A stretch of DNA of 64,000 nt from Akkermansia massiliensis (GTDB taxonomy: Bacteria; Verrucomicrobiota; Verrucomicrobiia; Verrucomicrobiales; Akkermansiaceae), in the NCBI RefSeq assembly GCF_023516715.1, contig NZ_JAMGSI010000001.1, positions 682,001 to 746,000 on the forward strand, written 5' to 3'. A model generated the notes under the pieces. That model searched no databases, was not told where the DNA came from, and saw nothing but the letters and a program-made list of their open reading frames with translations. Positions 44,567 through 52,398 of this stretch are shown in pieces. Each line of letters begins with the position of its first letter. Within the stretch, counting starts at the first letter, position 1. The position numbers and the translations under genes are program-made.

Positions 44567-45938
44567 AAACGCCCGGGAGGATTTCCTTCGTTTCTTCGGA
44601 ATCGTTTTCCATCAGCAGCGTGCCCTGGAGAACGGCTCCGTCCTGGAAGTGGAAGCGGCCGCGCAGGGTCAGCTTGTCCAGCCCGATCAGGGAAGGCAGG
44701 CCCAGGCTGTCCAGGGAGTCCACCAGCTTGTACAGCTTGGAGTCCAGGTCCACAACGGGAGTTTTTCCTTCCCGTTCCGGAGCCAGGGCCACCTTGCCGT
44801 CTTCATCCACGGCGATGGCGTCCGAACGCAGCAGGAGCAGGTCGGACGTGGTCTTGACGGGGAAGAACCGGGAACGCGGAACGTTGACGGCCCTTGCGCC
44901 GGGGAAGCACTCGATGCCCGCGCCCATGGCCGTTTCCAGCTGGTACACCGGGGCGGATTCCGGGTCGCGGGGGTTGAGCGTCTTGCTGTTCCGGATCATG
45001 GGCAGAGGGAGCACGCCGCCGTTGGCGTCCAGGATTTCCTTGAGGGCGTCCAGGCGTATCCAGAGCGTGTTGGTATTGAAATAGCGGTGCTTGGAGATGT
45101 TCTGGAATTCGGGAATGTCCGCATCCGGGCACTGGGCAACTTCCCGCAGGATCAAGTGGCCGTCCGCCTTCCTGACGGCCAGGTGGCCGCCTTTCTTGTC
45201 CGCCTCCGTGCGGCGGGTGACTTCCATGACGAAGGGGGCGCCGCTCTCCGCAAACCAGCGCAGGAAGTTCATGTCAAGCTGTGCGCCCAGATTGTCGGAG
45301 TTGGAGACGAAGGCGTATTTGACGCCGTCCGCCAGCAGGCGGTCCAGCCAGCCGGAGCCCAGCAGCGCCGGGTACAGGTCACCGTGGCCGGGCGGGCACC
45401 ATTCCAGTTCCGGCTGTTCCGGGCAACTGGCCGGGGCGAGCCCGTCCGCCAGGATTTTGGGAACGCGGTTCTGCATCAGCTCCACCTGGGCGGGGTCCGC
45501 AAAGCCGTCAGACGCGTATTTCTCCAGGTAGGCCAGCGTATCCGCGCTGGTGGAGAAGGAGTTCATCAGCAGAAGGCGCACGGGCGTGCCGGAGATGGAG
45601 CGCAGGTGCTTCACCTGCCGGACGATCAAGTCCAGGAACGTATCTTCACCCTTTACCTTCAGCAGGCTTTTCGCCTTCTGGAGGCCCATGCTCGTGCCGA
45701 GGCCGCCGTTGAGCTTGATGCACACGCACTGGGAGATCAGGTCCTTGTCCGCCGCGGGGGTGGAGGCCGTGATGTCCTGCCAGTCCTCCACCTGGTCGGC
45801 GGGCTGGATGTCCATTTCCGGAATCATGCCGGAGTGGTTGGAGACGAGAGCTTCGTAACAGCGGGAGAAAGCTTTGACGGCTGCGGCCGGAACGCCGGCG
45901 GACTCCATCTTTTCTTCAAAAGGAGTGAACGTACTCAT
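44553..45938 (-). CDS. UTP--glucose-1-phosphate uridylyltransferase (UGP2/UDPGP family)
   Basis: Makes UDP-glucose from UTP and glucose-1-phosphate, and feeds the UDP-glucuronate and UDP-xylose branch as well as glycogen-related metabolism. It has 461 residues, of the eukaryote-like UDPGP family rather than the GalU family. The nucleotide-binding motif is VCIKLNGGLGTSMGLQKAKSLL near residues 72-93. Further conserved parts are LMNSFSTSADT, WCPPGHGDLYPALLGSGWLD, VSNSDNLGAQLD and NTNTLWIRLDAL. The C-terminal left-handed beta-helix ends with a short acidic tail. The substrate could be another hexose-1-phosphate (UAP-like enzymes share the fold), but the motif set fits UGP. Confidence 0.92.
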   Translation of the reverse strand: MSTFTPFEEKMESAGVPAAAVKAFSRCYEALVSNHSGMIPEMDIQPADQVEDWQDITASTPAADKDLISQCVCIKLNGGLGTSMGLQKAKSLLKVKGEDTFLDLIVRQVKHLRSISGTPVRLLLMNSFSTSADTLAYLEKYASDGFADPAQVELMQNRVPKILADGLAPASCPEQPELEWCPPGHGDLYPALLGSGWLDRLLADGVKYAFVSNSDNLGAQLDMNFLRWFAESGAPFVMEVTRRTEADKKGGHLAVRKADGHLILREVAQCPDADIPEFQNISKHRYFNTNTLWIRLDALKEILDANGGVLPLPMIRNSKTLNPRDPESAPVYQLETAMGAGIECFPGARAVNVPRSRFFPVKTTSDLLLLRSDAIAVDEDGKVALAPEREGKTPVVDLDSKLYKLVDSLDSLGLPSLIGLDKLTLRGRFHFQDGAVLQGTLLMENDSEETKEILPGVYAGA

Positions 45939-45981
45939 TGGCGGCTTTTGTACAAAATGCCCGTTGGAGGCTCAAGCATTA

Positions 45982-46776
45982 TCAGCGTATCCGGCACGTC
46001 CGCGCGCCTTTCCCCCTGTGGGGGCCTTCGGCTTGTTTGGAAGCGATCACCCGGATGCGCCGGTAGTCCGCCACCCATTGGGTGCCGTCCCACAGCTCGT
46101 CCCGCAGGGCCTTTTCCATTTCCTCGAAAATCCGGACGCGCCGTTTTTCGTGGAGGCACTTCAGGTCCGCCCAGAAGAACTGGCGCGCCCAGTTGCGCAA
46201 GCCGTACGGCCCGTCCTTCAGCGGCGTGGGGCGGTCAAAGTCCATTACCACTTCCGGGCGCAGTCCTGCCTGTTCCAGCATGCTGCGGTATTCTTCCACG
46301 GTGGGGAAGTAAAAACGTGTCTTGTACGGGAGGTTCATCCGCTCCAGGCTGGGCCGGAAGGCCTCCCTGATGCGGAGGATGTTGCGGTGGGCCCCAAATT
46401 CGCAGATCAGTTTTCCCTGCGGTTTCAAGGCGCGGGAGACGGCTTTCAAAAGAGCCCCGTGGTCCGGTATCCAATGGAAGGCGGCATTGGAAAAAATGAC
46501 GTCAAACCAGTTGTTCCAGGGCATGAGGCAGGCGTCCAGCACGCGGAAGTCCATGCCGGGATAAAGCTGCCGTGCCTTTCCAATCATTTCCGGGGAGGCG
46601 TCCAGCCCGACGACGGAGGTCGATTTTTCCAGCAGGGCGTGCGTCAGCGTACCGGTTCCGCAGCCCAGGTCCAGAATGGCCTGGCCGGGGTTTTCCGGCA
46701 CGTTGGAGAGCAGGTCCCTGCCATATTCCGCGACAAAATCATGCTTGTTTTCGTACAAATCAGCGTTCCAGTCCAT
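45982..46776 (-). CDS. SAM-dependent methyltransferase, trans-aconitate-methyltransferase-like
   Basis: About 264 residues from the ATG at 46776 (MDWNADLYENKHDFVAEYG). The class I motif is ILDLGCGTGTLTHAL near residue 35, then VVGLDASPEMIGKARQLYP, FDVIFSNAAFHWIPDHGALL and ALKPQGKLICEFG. The order and the AFHWI motif resemble Tam-like and BioC-like enzymes acting on small carboxylic acids. The C-terminal basic tail (GPHRGKGARTCRIR) is unusual. The longer frame from 46860 adds 28 residues with no similarity. No biotin genes are adjacent, so a BioC role is not supported. Substrate unknown. Confidence 0.82.
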   Translation of the reverse strand: MDWNADLYENKHDFVAEYGRDLLSNVPENPGQAILDLGCGTGTLTHALLEKSTSVVGLDASPEMIGKARQLYPGMDFRVLDACLMPWNNWFDVIFSNAAFHWIPDHGALLKAVSRALKPQGKLICEFGAHRNILRIREAFRPSLERMNLPYKTRFYFPTVEEYRSMLEQAGLRPEVVMDFDRPTPLKDGPYGLRNWARQFFWADLKCLHEKRRVRIFEEMEKALRDELWDGTQWVADYRRIRVIASKQAEGPHRGKGARTCRIR

Positions 46777-46932
46777 CACTGCCCCATCATAGGAGGAAAG
46801 GGATTCTTTACAAGAAAGACCCTGTCTTTTTTCAAGGGATTTTCCCGCTGCTGCCGCCAAGGTCCGTTTCTCCGTGCCGTTCCGGGATTCTGCTTGCGTT
46901 GGCGGGGTTGAAATGATTAAGATAAGCTTACT

Positions 46933-47781
46933 ATGAAAGCAACAGCCCTGTTCATGGCGGCCTCAGCCCTGGCCGCGGTTTCCGCCGGCGCCTATGACGG
47001 ATACGGTTATGACCCCCGTCCCGCAAGTTCCTACAATGATACGGTCAGCGGCGCGGCCCACATCGGTTATGATTCCCGGTATGCCTACAAGGACGTGGTG
47101 GCATCCTCCCTGCTGAACCGCAGCGGCGTGTTCAACATCGGCGGTGAGCTGAATCTCAACCTGGCCCGGGACTGGAAGCAGGAAATCGGCGCGGAATACA
47201 TGGCCTTCTGCGACGGCCTGCTGAGCGACAAGGATGCCTTTGACGCCAACTGGAAGGCCGTCAAGGAGCTGTTCCCCAACCTGTCTTTCCGGGGGGGGTA
47301 CGAATTCAATTACGGCGGCCTGCCGGGCTATTTGAGCAAGTACATGGGGAAGGCCCCCCATTCCGTGGCTCAGTCCGTGACGGCAGGCCTGGCGTATGAC
47401 GATCCGGGCCACGGCTATTTTGGCTCCCTGGACGTGCAGTACGGCTTTTACGGCATGATTGGCTGGCGTATCGACCTGAACGCGGGCAAGCGCTGGAGCG
47501 GCCTGATTCATGAGAAGGTGGACCTGGAATTGAGCGCCGGAACCGGCTATTCTTCCAGCTACTGGGGCTCCGGCGTGGCCGGATTTGACCAGGTGAACAT
47601 CAAGCTGGCGGCTCCCGTGCGCGTAACGGGCGTGGATGCCAGCCGCGGGTTCCGCGTCATTCCCTTCATCCAGCTGGACTGGGCCGGAAACACCCGTTCC
47701 GAAATCCGCCGCTACACCGGCATGAGCACGATTGAGGACTTCCGCATCCGCGTGGGCGTGGAAGCCGTTTACCGCTTTTAA
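46933..47781 (+). CDS. Outer-membrane beta-barrel protein of unknown function
   Basis: A 282-residue secreted protein. Signal peptide residues 1-20 (MKATALFMAASALAAVSAGA). The mature part alternates polar and aromatic residues in many short strands: GVFNIGGELNLNL, LSFRGGYEFNYGG, GSLDVQYGFYGMIGWRIDLNAG, LELSAGTGYSSSYWG, IQLDWAGN. The protein ends in RIRVGVEAVYRF, with the terminal Phe typical of Bam-assembled barrels. No known family is recognised. It stands alone and is followed by a strong terminator. It may be a small porin-like or structural barrel. Confidence 0.82.
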   Translation: MKATALFMAASALAAVSAGAYDGYGYDPRPASSYNDTVSGAAHIGYDSRYAYKDVVASSLLNRSGVFNIGGELNLNLARDWKQEIGAEYMAFCDGLLSDKDAFDANWKAVKELFPNLSFRGGYEFNYGGLPGYLSKYMGKAPHSVAQSVTAGLAYDDPGHGYFGSLDVQYGFYGMIGWRIDLNAGKRWSGLIHEKVDLELSAGTGYSSSYWGSGVAGFDQVNIKLAAPVRVTGVDASRGFRVIPFIQLDWAGNTRSEIRRYTGMSTIEDFRIRVGVEAVYRF

Positions 47782-47787
47782 ACGGAA

Positions 47788-47833
47788 GCCTCCGCGGCCC
47801 TTTCCTCCGGGCGGGGCCGCGGAGGCGTTCCTT
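47788..47833 (+). terminator. Rho-independent terminator after the barrel gene
   Basis: GCCTCCGCGGCCC (47788-47800) and GGGCCGCGGAGGC (47814-47826) form a perfect 13-bp stem with a 13-base loop, followed by GTTCCTTTTT. Confidence 0.85.
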
Positions 47834-47883
47834 TTTCTCCGGAGCCGCCCGGACGGCCTCTAACTCCCTTGAACAATCCCGCC

Positions 47884-48474
47884 ATGTTGAAAATGATTCT
47901 GCTGCTGGCCCGGCGCACGTTTATACGGCTGCTGCTGGTGCTGCTTCCCCTGGGCCTCTTTGCGTTCCTGGCGCAGGCTATTCCCCTTTCCCCGCTGCAA
48001 TCCCTGGTCGTCCTGATTCCGGTGATTGCCTTTGAAGTGTGGCTCGTGGTCAAGTACCTGCTGCCCGTGATGGGCGATCTGGTGACCAAGACGCTGTATT
48101 CCTCCAACATCACCACGGATGAGGAAGTGCTGGTGGATGCCGCCCGGCGCATGCTGAATTCCGGGGATCCGCAGGGAGCCCTGGAACTGCTGGAGCGCTA
48201 CCGGAAGGAAAATTCGGGGCTGGTGCGTTCCTGGCTCATGGAATCCAGCCTGCTGAACGATATGCGCCGGTATGCGGATTCCGTTGAAGTCCTTCAGGAA
48301 GGCCTGGAGTCCAGAAGATGGCGCAAGGAGGACCGGGCCCTGTTCCTGTACAAGATAGGAGTGATTTATGATTCCCAGCTCAACAATCCGGACAAGGCCC
48401 GGAAATACTGGGAGGAAGCCGCGGACAGGTATCCCAACACGGCTTACGGCCGTTCCGCCCTGGACAAGCTGTAA
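47884..48474 (+). CDS. Membrane-anchored protein with TPR repeats
   Basis: 196 residues from the ATG at 47884 (MLKMILLLARR). Two hydrophobic helices (about 3-27 and 35-56; LLLVLLPLGLFAFLAQAI and SLVVLIPVIAFEVWLVVKYLL) precede a soluble helical domain. The domain contains TPR-like units, including DAARRMLNSGDPQGALELLERYRKENSG and AGVIYDSQLNN-type KIGVIYDSQLNNPDKARKYWEEAADRYPNTAYG. It probably acts as a scaffold at the inner membrane. A TTG five codons upstream is an alternative start. Confidence 0.72.
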   Translation: MLKMILLLARRTFIRLLLVLLPLGLFAFLAQAIPLSPLQSLVVLIPVIAFEVWLVVKYLLPVMGDLVTKTLYSSNITTDEEVLVDAARRMLNSGDPQGALELLERYRKENSGLVRSWLMESSLLNDMRRYADSVEVLQEGLESRRWRKEDRALFLYKIGVIYDSQLNNPDKARKYWEEAADRYPNTAYGRSALDKL

Positions 48475-48866
48475 ATAACCCCGTGCTGAAGTAGCGGCAT
48501 TTGCTATGGAAAGTTTGCCTGGTTAGGGCTGTGTAGCTGACCGGCAGCGCATGGTTTTTCCCGGCTGGCGGAGTGTCTTTGTTCATGCGGCCTGTTATTT
48601 TTCACGGAGCGGTTGCTCCAGTAATTTTTTAATGCGTTCCAGAAAAAAGGAAAAAAGAATTTCAGGAAAGCTTCCCTCTTTTTTTTCTTTTCAGGTAAAA
48701 GTTGTATTTTCAAGCTTCTAGCCAGAGTGAAAGAAGCTTTTTATTGATGAAAATCAATATAATAAACGTTGCATAGCTGAAAGGTTGCATTATACTGATT
48801 CCTCTTCAATGATTAAAGGCCGTTCGATTTCGGCAGATGGTTTGAATTTTTTAAAACTGATTGAAT
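48475..48866. other. AT-rich gap before the surface-decoration locus
   Basis: These 392 bases become sharply AT-rich from about 48600, with an oligo-T run near 48679-48693 that could end the upstream transcript. A small dyad ATTGAT/ATCAAT lies near 48743-48758. No convincing gene is seen and no CGGAT-N5-ATCCG site is present. Confidence 0.5.
48769..48796 (+). promoter_or_regulatory. Candidate promoter of the first licD operon
   Basis: TTGCAT at 48769-48774 and TATACT at 48791-48796 with a 16-bp spacer. A TATAAT at 48758-48763 is an alternative -10 without a clear -35. Either would give a leader of about 65-100 bases. Confidence 0.4.
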
Positions 48867-49826
48867 ATGATGGAATTAAACCATATAAAATATATGGTTC
48901 TCTGTAAGCTCCCTTATTATGGGCGGAAAATCATCAATCGGTTTATGAATGGTTTCAGGAGAAGAAGAAACGAATCTTTGGCGTCAAAGCTGGAAGATAT
49001 CCGCAATCTTCTCATTTACAACCATCCCGTTTCCCAGGTTCCTCCGGCTACGGGCAAACTGAGGCTGCTTCAGGAAGGCAATACCGTTTTGCTGGCTCTT
49101 TTTGCGCGGAAGTGCCGGGAAAACGGCCTCCGGTACTGGCTGGATTACGGAACGTTGCTGGGCGCGGTGCGGCACAGGGGCTTTATTCCGTGGGACGATG
49201 ATCTGGACGCAAGCATGATGAGGCCGGAGTACGACCGCCTTCTGGAACTGCTGCCCTCCCTCTTTCCGCGGGAGGAAGGTTTTACCTGGAAAAGGCATGC
49301 CTTCCTGCAAATAGGGTATGAGGGCACTCCTCTCAACATTGACGTATACCCTTATCATTTTTATTCGGAAAGCCTCGTGTCCCCGGAACAGCACGGCAGC
49401 CTGGACAGGCGGCTTACTGCGTTTAAAAAAGACGTGGTTCTGGTGGATGGCCGGATGAACATGACCGATGACCAGATCCAGCAGAAAATCCGCCGGGAGA
49501 TTCTGGAAGGCAAGGACCCGGCGGCGGAGGAGGACACCCCCGGAATTTTCCTTTCCCCGGCCATCACATTTACGAAAAACACTCATCTGCCCTATGAGAC
49601 GTTCTTTCCCCTGGGATCCATGGAGTTTGAGGGGATGAAATTCTCCGTGCCCAACCATGCGCGCCAGTACCTGCAATTTTTTTATGGCGATTACCTGTCC
49701 TATCCGGACCGCATCCAGTTCAAGCACCCTTCCGTAAAGCGCATGATGGAACATGTCCCCTTTGAGACGGCGGTGAACCGTTTCATTGACGTCTACGGAA
49801 AGCAGATTGACATATCCCAGTCATGA
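48867..49826 (+). CDS. LicD-family phosphotransferase (first copy)
   Basis: 319 residues from the ATG at 48867. The LicD signature lies near residue 95: YWLDYGTLLGAVRHRGFIPWDDDLDASMM. Known LicD proteins move a phospho-amino-alcohol such as phosphocholine from a CDP carrier onto cell-surface glycans; the fold is nucleotidyltransferase-like, with the Asp triplet binding metal. The C-terminal part ends in HPSVKRMMEHVPFETAVNRFIDVYGKQ. The stop overlaps the start of the next gene (ATGA at 49823-49826), so the two are translationally coupled. The acceptor and the transferred group are unknown. Upstream DNA is AT-rich, suggesting horizontal origin of the locus. Confidence 0.86.
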   Translation: MMELNHIKYMVLCKLPYYGRKIINRFMNGFRRRRNESLASKLEDIRNLLIYNHPVSQVPPATGKLRLLQEGNTVLLALFARKCRENGLRYWLDYGTLLGAVRHRGFIPWDDDLDASMMRPEYDRLLELLPSLFPREEGFTWKRHAFLQIGYEGTPLNIDVYPYHFYSESLVSPEQHGSLDRRLTAFKKDVVLVDGRMNMTDDQIQQKIRREILEGKDPAAEEDTPGIFLSPAITFTKNTHLPYETFFPLGSMEFEGMKFSVPNHARQYLQFFYGDYLSYPDRIQFKHPSVKRMMEHVPFETAVNRFIDVYGKQIDISQS

Positions 49827-51178
49827 AAACGGTTATCACCTACGGCACTTTCGACCTGCTTCATACGGGGCACGTCAATCTTCTGAAAAGAGCACGGGCG
49901 CTGGGGGACCGCCTTATCGTCGGCGTGACCACAGACAGCTACGACCAGAGCCGGGGCAAGCTGAATGTGCTGGAAAGCCTGGAGGAACGCGTGGAAAATG
50001 TCCGGAAGACCGGATTGGCGGACCTTATTATCACGGAGGAGCTGGAAGGGCAGAAGCTGCACGACATCCAGAAGTATGGGGCGGATATTTTCGTGATCGG
50101 TTCCGACTGGACGGGCAAGTTCGATTATCTGCGCGAACATTGCGAGGTGGTTTACCTGGAGCGCACGAAGGGCGTTTCTTCAACCGACCTCCGTTCCGCC
50201 CGGAATTTCATTGTCCACATGGGAATTGCCGGCCACGGGCGCATAGCGGGCCGTTTTCTCCAGGAGTCCAAGTACGTCAGCGGCATTGAAATAACGGCCG
50301 TTTACGGACGCGACGAGGAGAAGGTGCGCCGGTTTGCGGAATCGTATGAACTGCTGGAATATTACACGGAGTATGAACGGTTCCTGGACAAGGTCCATGC
50401 CGTTTACGTGGCCGTTCCGCATCATCTGCATTATGAACTGGTCAAAAGAGCCCTCCTGAAAGGAAAGCATGTGCTGTGCGAAAAGCCGCTTGCCCTTTCC
50501 CGGGAAGAGGTGGAAGAGCTGTTCCTGCTGGCCGCGGAGAGGGGATGCGTTTTACTGGAAGCGCTGAAAACGGCTTTTTTCCCGGCTTTCCAGCAGTTGA
50601 TAGGCGTGGCGGAAAGCGGAGTTATCGGTTCCATCAAGGCGGTGGACGCCGCGTTCACCAAATTGATTGAGGATGATTCAAGCAGGGAGTTCGATCCCAT
50701 GCAGGCCGGGGGGGCGTGGACGGAGCTGGGGGCTTATCCCGTTTTCGTCATCGGAAAGCTGCTGGGGACGGAAAGCCGCCGCATCCGCTTCACGACTTGC
50801 AGGAAGCCGGAAACGGGCGTGGACCTTTTTACGCGGGCGGATTTCCTTTATCCCAATGCGGCAGCCTCCGCTACGGTCGCCATCGGAGCCAAGCGGGAGG
50901 GGGACCTGTGCGTCACGGGAACGCGCGGCTATATTTACGTGCCCTCCCCGTGGTGGAAGACGGAGATATTTGAGGTGCGTTTTGAAGACCCCCGGCAGAA
51001 CAGGAAATATTTTATCAGGTTTGAGGGCGACGGCCTTCGCTATGAGCTGGCCGCGTTTTTGCGCCTGATTCACGGCTGCCGTCATGAGTTTTCCCTCATG
51101 TCCCGGGATGATTCCCTGTTCATGGCTGACGTGACCTGCCGGTTCCGCGAAGGCGGCGATGTTGAAGAGATCAACTGA
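49823..51178 (+). CDS. Fusion: TagD-type cytidylyltransferase + Gfo/Idh/MocA dehydrogenase
   Basis: A 451-residue two-domain protein. Residues 1-130 are a glycerol-3-phosphate cytidylyltransferase-like domain: TYGTFDLLHTGHVNLLKRA with the HxGH motif, FVIGSDWTGKFDYL, and RTKGVSSTDLR as the closing signature. Residues 133-451 are an NAD(P)-dependent dehydrogenase of the Gfo/Idh/MocA family, with MGIAGHGRIAGRF as the Rossmann motif, HVLCEKPLAL with the catalytic-lysine EKP, and GGAWTELGAYPVFV. The fusion suggests that oxidation or reduction of a polyol or sugar and its activation as a CDP-alditol are linked. It is coupled to the upstream licD gene by an ATGA overlap, which suggests that its CDP product is a donor for that LicD. 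The exact substrate is unknown. Confidence 0.88.
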   Translation: MKTVITYGTFDLLHTGHVNLLKRARALGDRLIVGVTTDSYDQSRGKLNVLESLEERVENVRKTGLADLIITEELEGQKLHDIQKYGADIFVIGSDWTGKFDYLREHCEVVYLERTKGVSSTDLRSARNFIVHMGIAGHGRIAGRFLQESKYVSGIEITAVYGRDEEKVRRFAESYELLEYYTEYERFLDKVHAVYVAVPHHLHYELVKRALLKGKHVLCEKPLALSREEVEELFLLAAERGCVLLEALKTAFFPAFQQLIGVAESGVIGSIKAVDAAFTKLIEDDSSREFDPMQAGGAWTELGAYPVFVIGKLLGTESRRIRFTTCRKPETGVDLFTRADFLYPNAAASATVAIGAKREGDLCVTGTRGYIYVPSPWWKTEIFEVRFEDPRQNRKYFIRFEGDGLRYELAAFLRLIHGCRHEFSLMSRDDSLFMADVTCRFREGGDVEEIN

Positions 51179-51293
51179 ACAGGAAAAATGCCGTTCCCGG
51201 ACCGTTGAACCCGCCTGACGGAATGAGCCGGTGCTTTCCGGGGAGCTGTCCGGTATGAAAGGCCTGTCTTGAACTGCGTTGTCGTCAGCCGTT

Positions 51294-52346
51294 TTATGAT
51301 TTTTCCTGCAACGGAGAAAACCTGTCCAGCATGGAAGTGTTCCATTCCACAAAGGAATGGAGCGTGGGCGACGGAACGCCCAGTTTTTCCGCAAGACGAC
51401 AAATCGGCCCGGTGCCCAGGGGAACGTCTTCCGTAAAGTAGCGGGAGGCGAAGTCCGGCGCCCAGCCCTGTTCCCGGAGGACCATGGGTGCCTTGACTCC
51501 GCGGAACGCCGGGATGGAACGGATTTTCCCGGTTAGTTCCGCGGCATTCCGGGATTCATAGTAGTTCAGAACAGGAATGATGTCCCTGCCGATCTCCATG
51601 CCGGGACAGCGGGAACAAAGAGCCAGAAGTTCCTGATCTGCTCGGATGTACAGTTCGCTGGCTTCCTCCGTCCATTCTTCATAGAACAGAAATTGCCTGT
51701 CGTAGAAGGTTCCTTCCCTGTAATGGCGAAACAGGCTCATGCAGCGGGAGGGGTGCAGAAGGGGATTGGAATTGTTCAGCAGGAAAGGCCATGGGGAGGA
51801 AAGGAGTTCCAGCGGAGTATCAAACAGAGTTTCCAGCAATGCGGACCAATGGCCGGCGTCGTTCCCGGGGGCAACCCATATCCTGTTGAGGGGGCGGCTG
51901 CCGAGAATAGAGACGGAATGGCCATATTCAAGCGTACGGCAGATCAGGGGAACCTTGTATATTCCCATCAGGCTGACGGAGGAAGTCCATGAGGCGTCTT
52001 CCGCCATGTCCATGACGTCCGGAGTGCCCGGCACGATGGCGAGCCCCTGATCACGGCGCAGAAAGGGCTTGATGCGCAGGCATATTTCCCGGATGCCGAA
52101 ACGGGGGACCGCCACCAGCACAAGGCTGCATTCCTCCAGTATTTCCGGATGATTGCTGATTCGGCCCAGGGGGGGCCGGAGCGCGGTTCCGTCCGGAAAG
52201 GAGGCGGAGATGGTTTTATTCCATTGTTCGGGCTTCCGGGTCAGGATATTGACGCGCAGGCCACGGGCCCCCAGCCACCCGGCCATGGCATGGGCCAAGT
52301 TGCCGCCGCCGCAGATGCCTATGATGGGCGCAGAAGTAGCGTTCAT
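51294..52346 (-). CDS. Opine/octopine-type NAD(P) dehydrogenase
   Basis: About 350 residues from the ATG at 52346 (MNATSAPIIGICGGGNLAHA). The Rossmann motif is GICGGGNLAHAMAGWLG, followed by VLVAVPRFGIREIC and IVPGTPDVMDMA. The C-terminal half (NNSNPLLHPSRCMSLFRHY, and a helix-rich end with AEKLGVPSPTLHSFVEW) fits the octopine/nopaline dehydrogenase domain. Family members reductively join an amino acid to a keto acid, or oxidise the product. It lies 52 bp downstream of the cytidylyltransferase-aminotransferase gene on the same strand and is probably co-transcribed, so it may be controlled by the same putative invertible promoter. Substrate unknown. Confidence 0.75.
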   Translation of the reverse strand: MNATSAPIIGICGGGNLAHAMAGWLGARGLRVNILTRKPEQWNKTISASFPDGTALRPPLGRISNHPEILEECSLVLVAVPRFGIREICLRIKPFLRRDQGLAIVPGTPDVMDMAEDASWTSSVSLMGIYKVPLICRTLEYGHSVSILGSRPLNRIWVAPGNDAGHWSALLETLFDTPLELLSSPWPFLLNNSNPLLHPSRCMSLFRHYREGTFYDRQFLFYEEWTEEASELYIRADQELLALCSRCPGMEIGRDIIPVLNYYESRNAAELTGKIRSIPAFRGVKAPMVLREQGWAPDFASRYFTEDVPLGTGPICRLAEKLGVPSPTLHSFVEWNTSMLDRFSPLQEKS

Positions 52347-52398
52347 GAAAAAGCAGTAATGGAGAAGGATGAAAAAAGGGAGGTTTCCGCCAGCGTGG

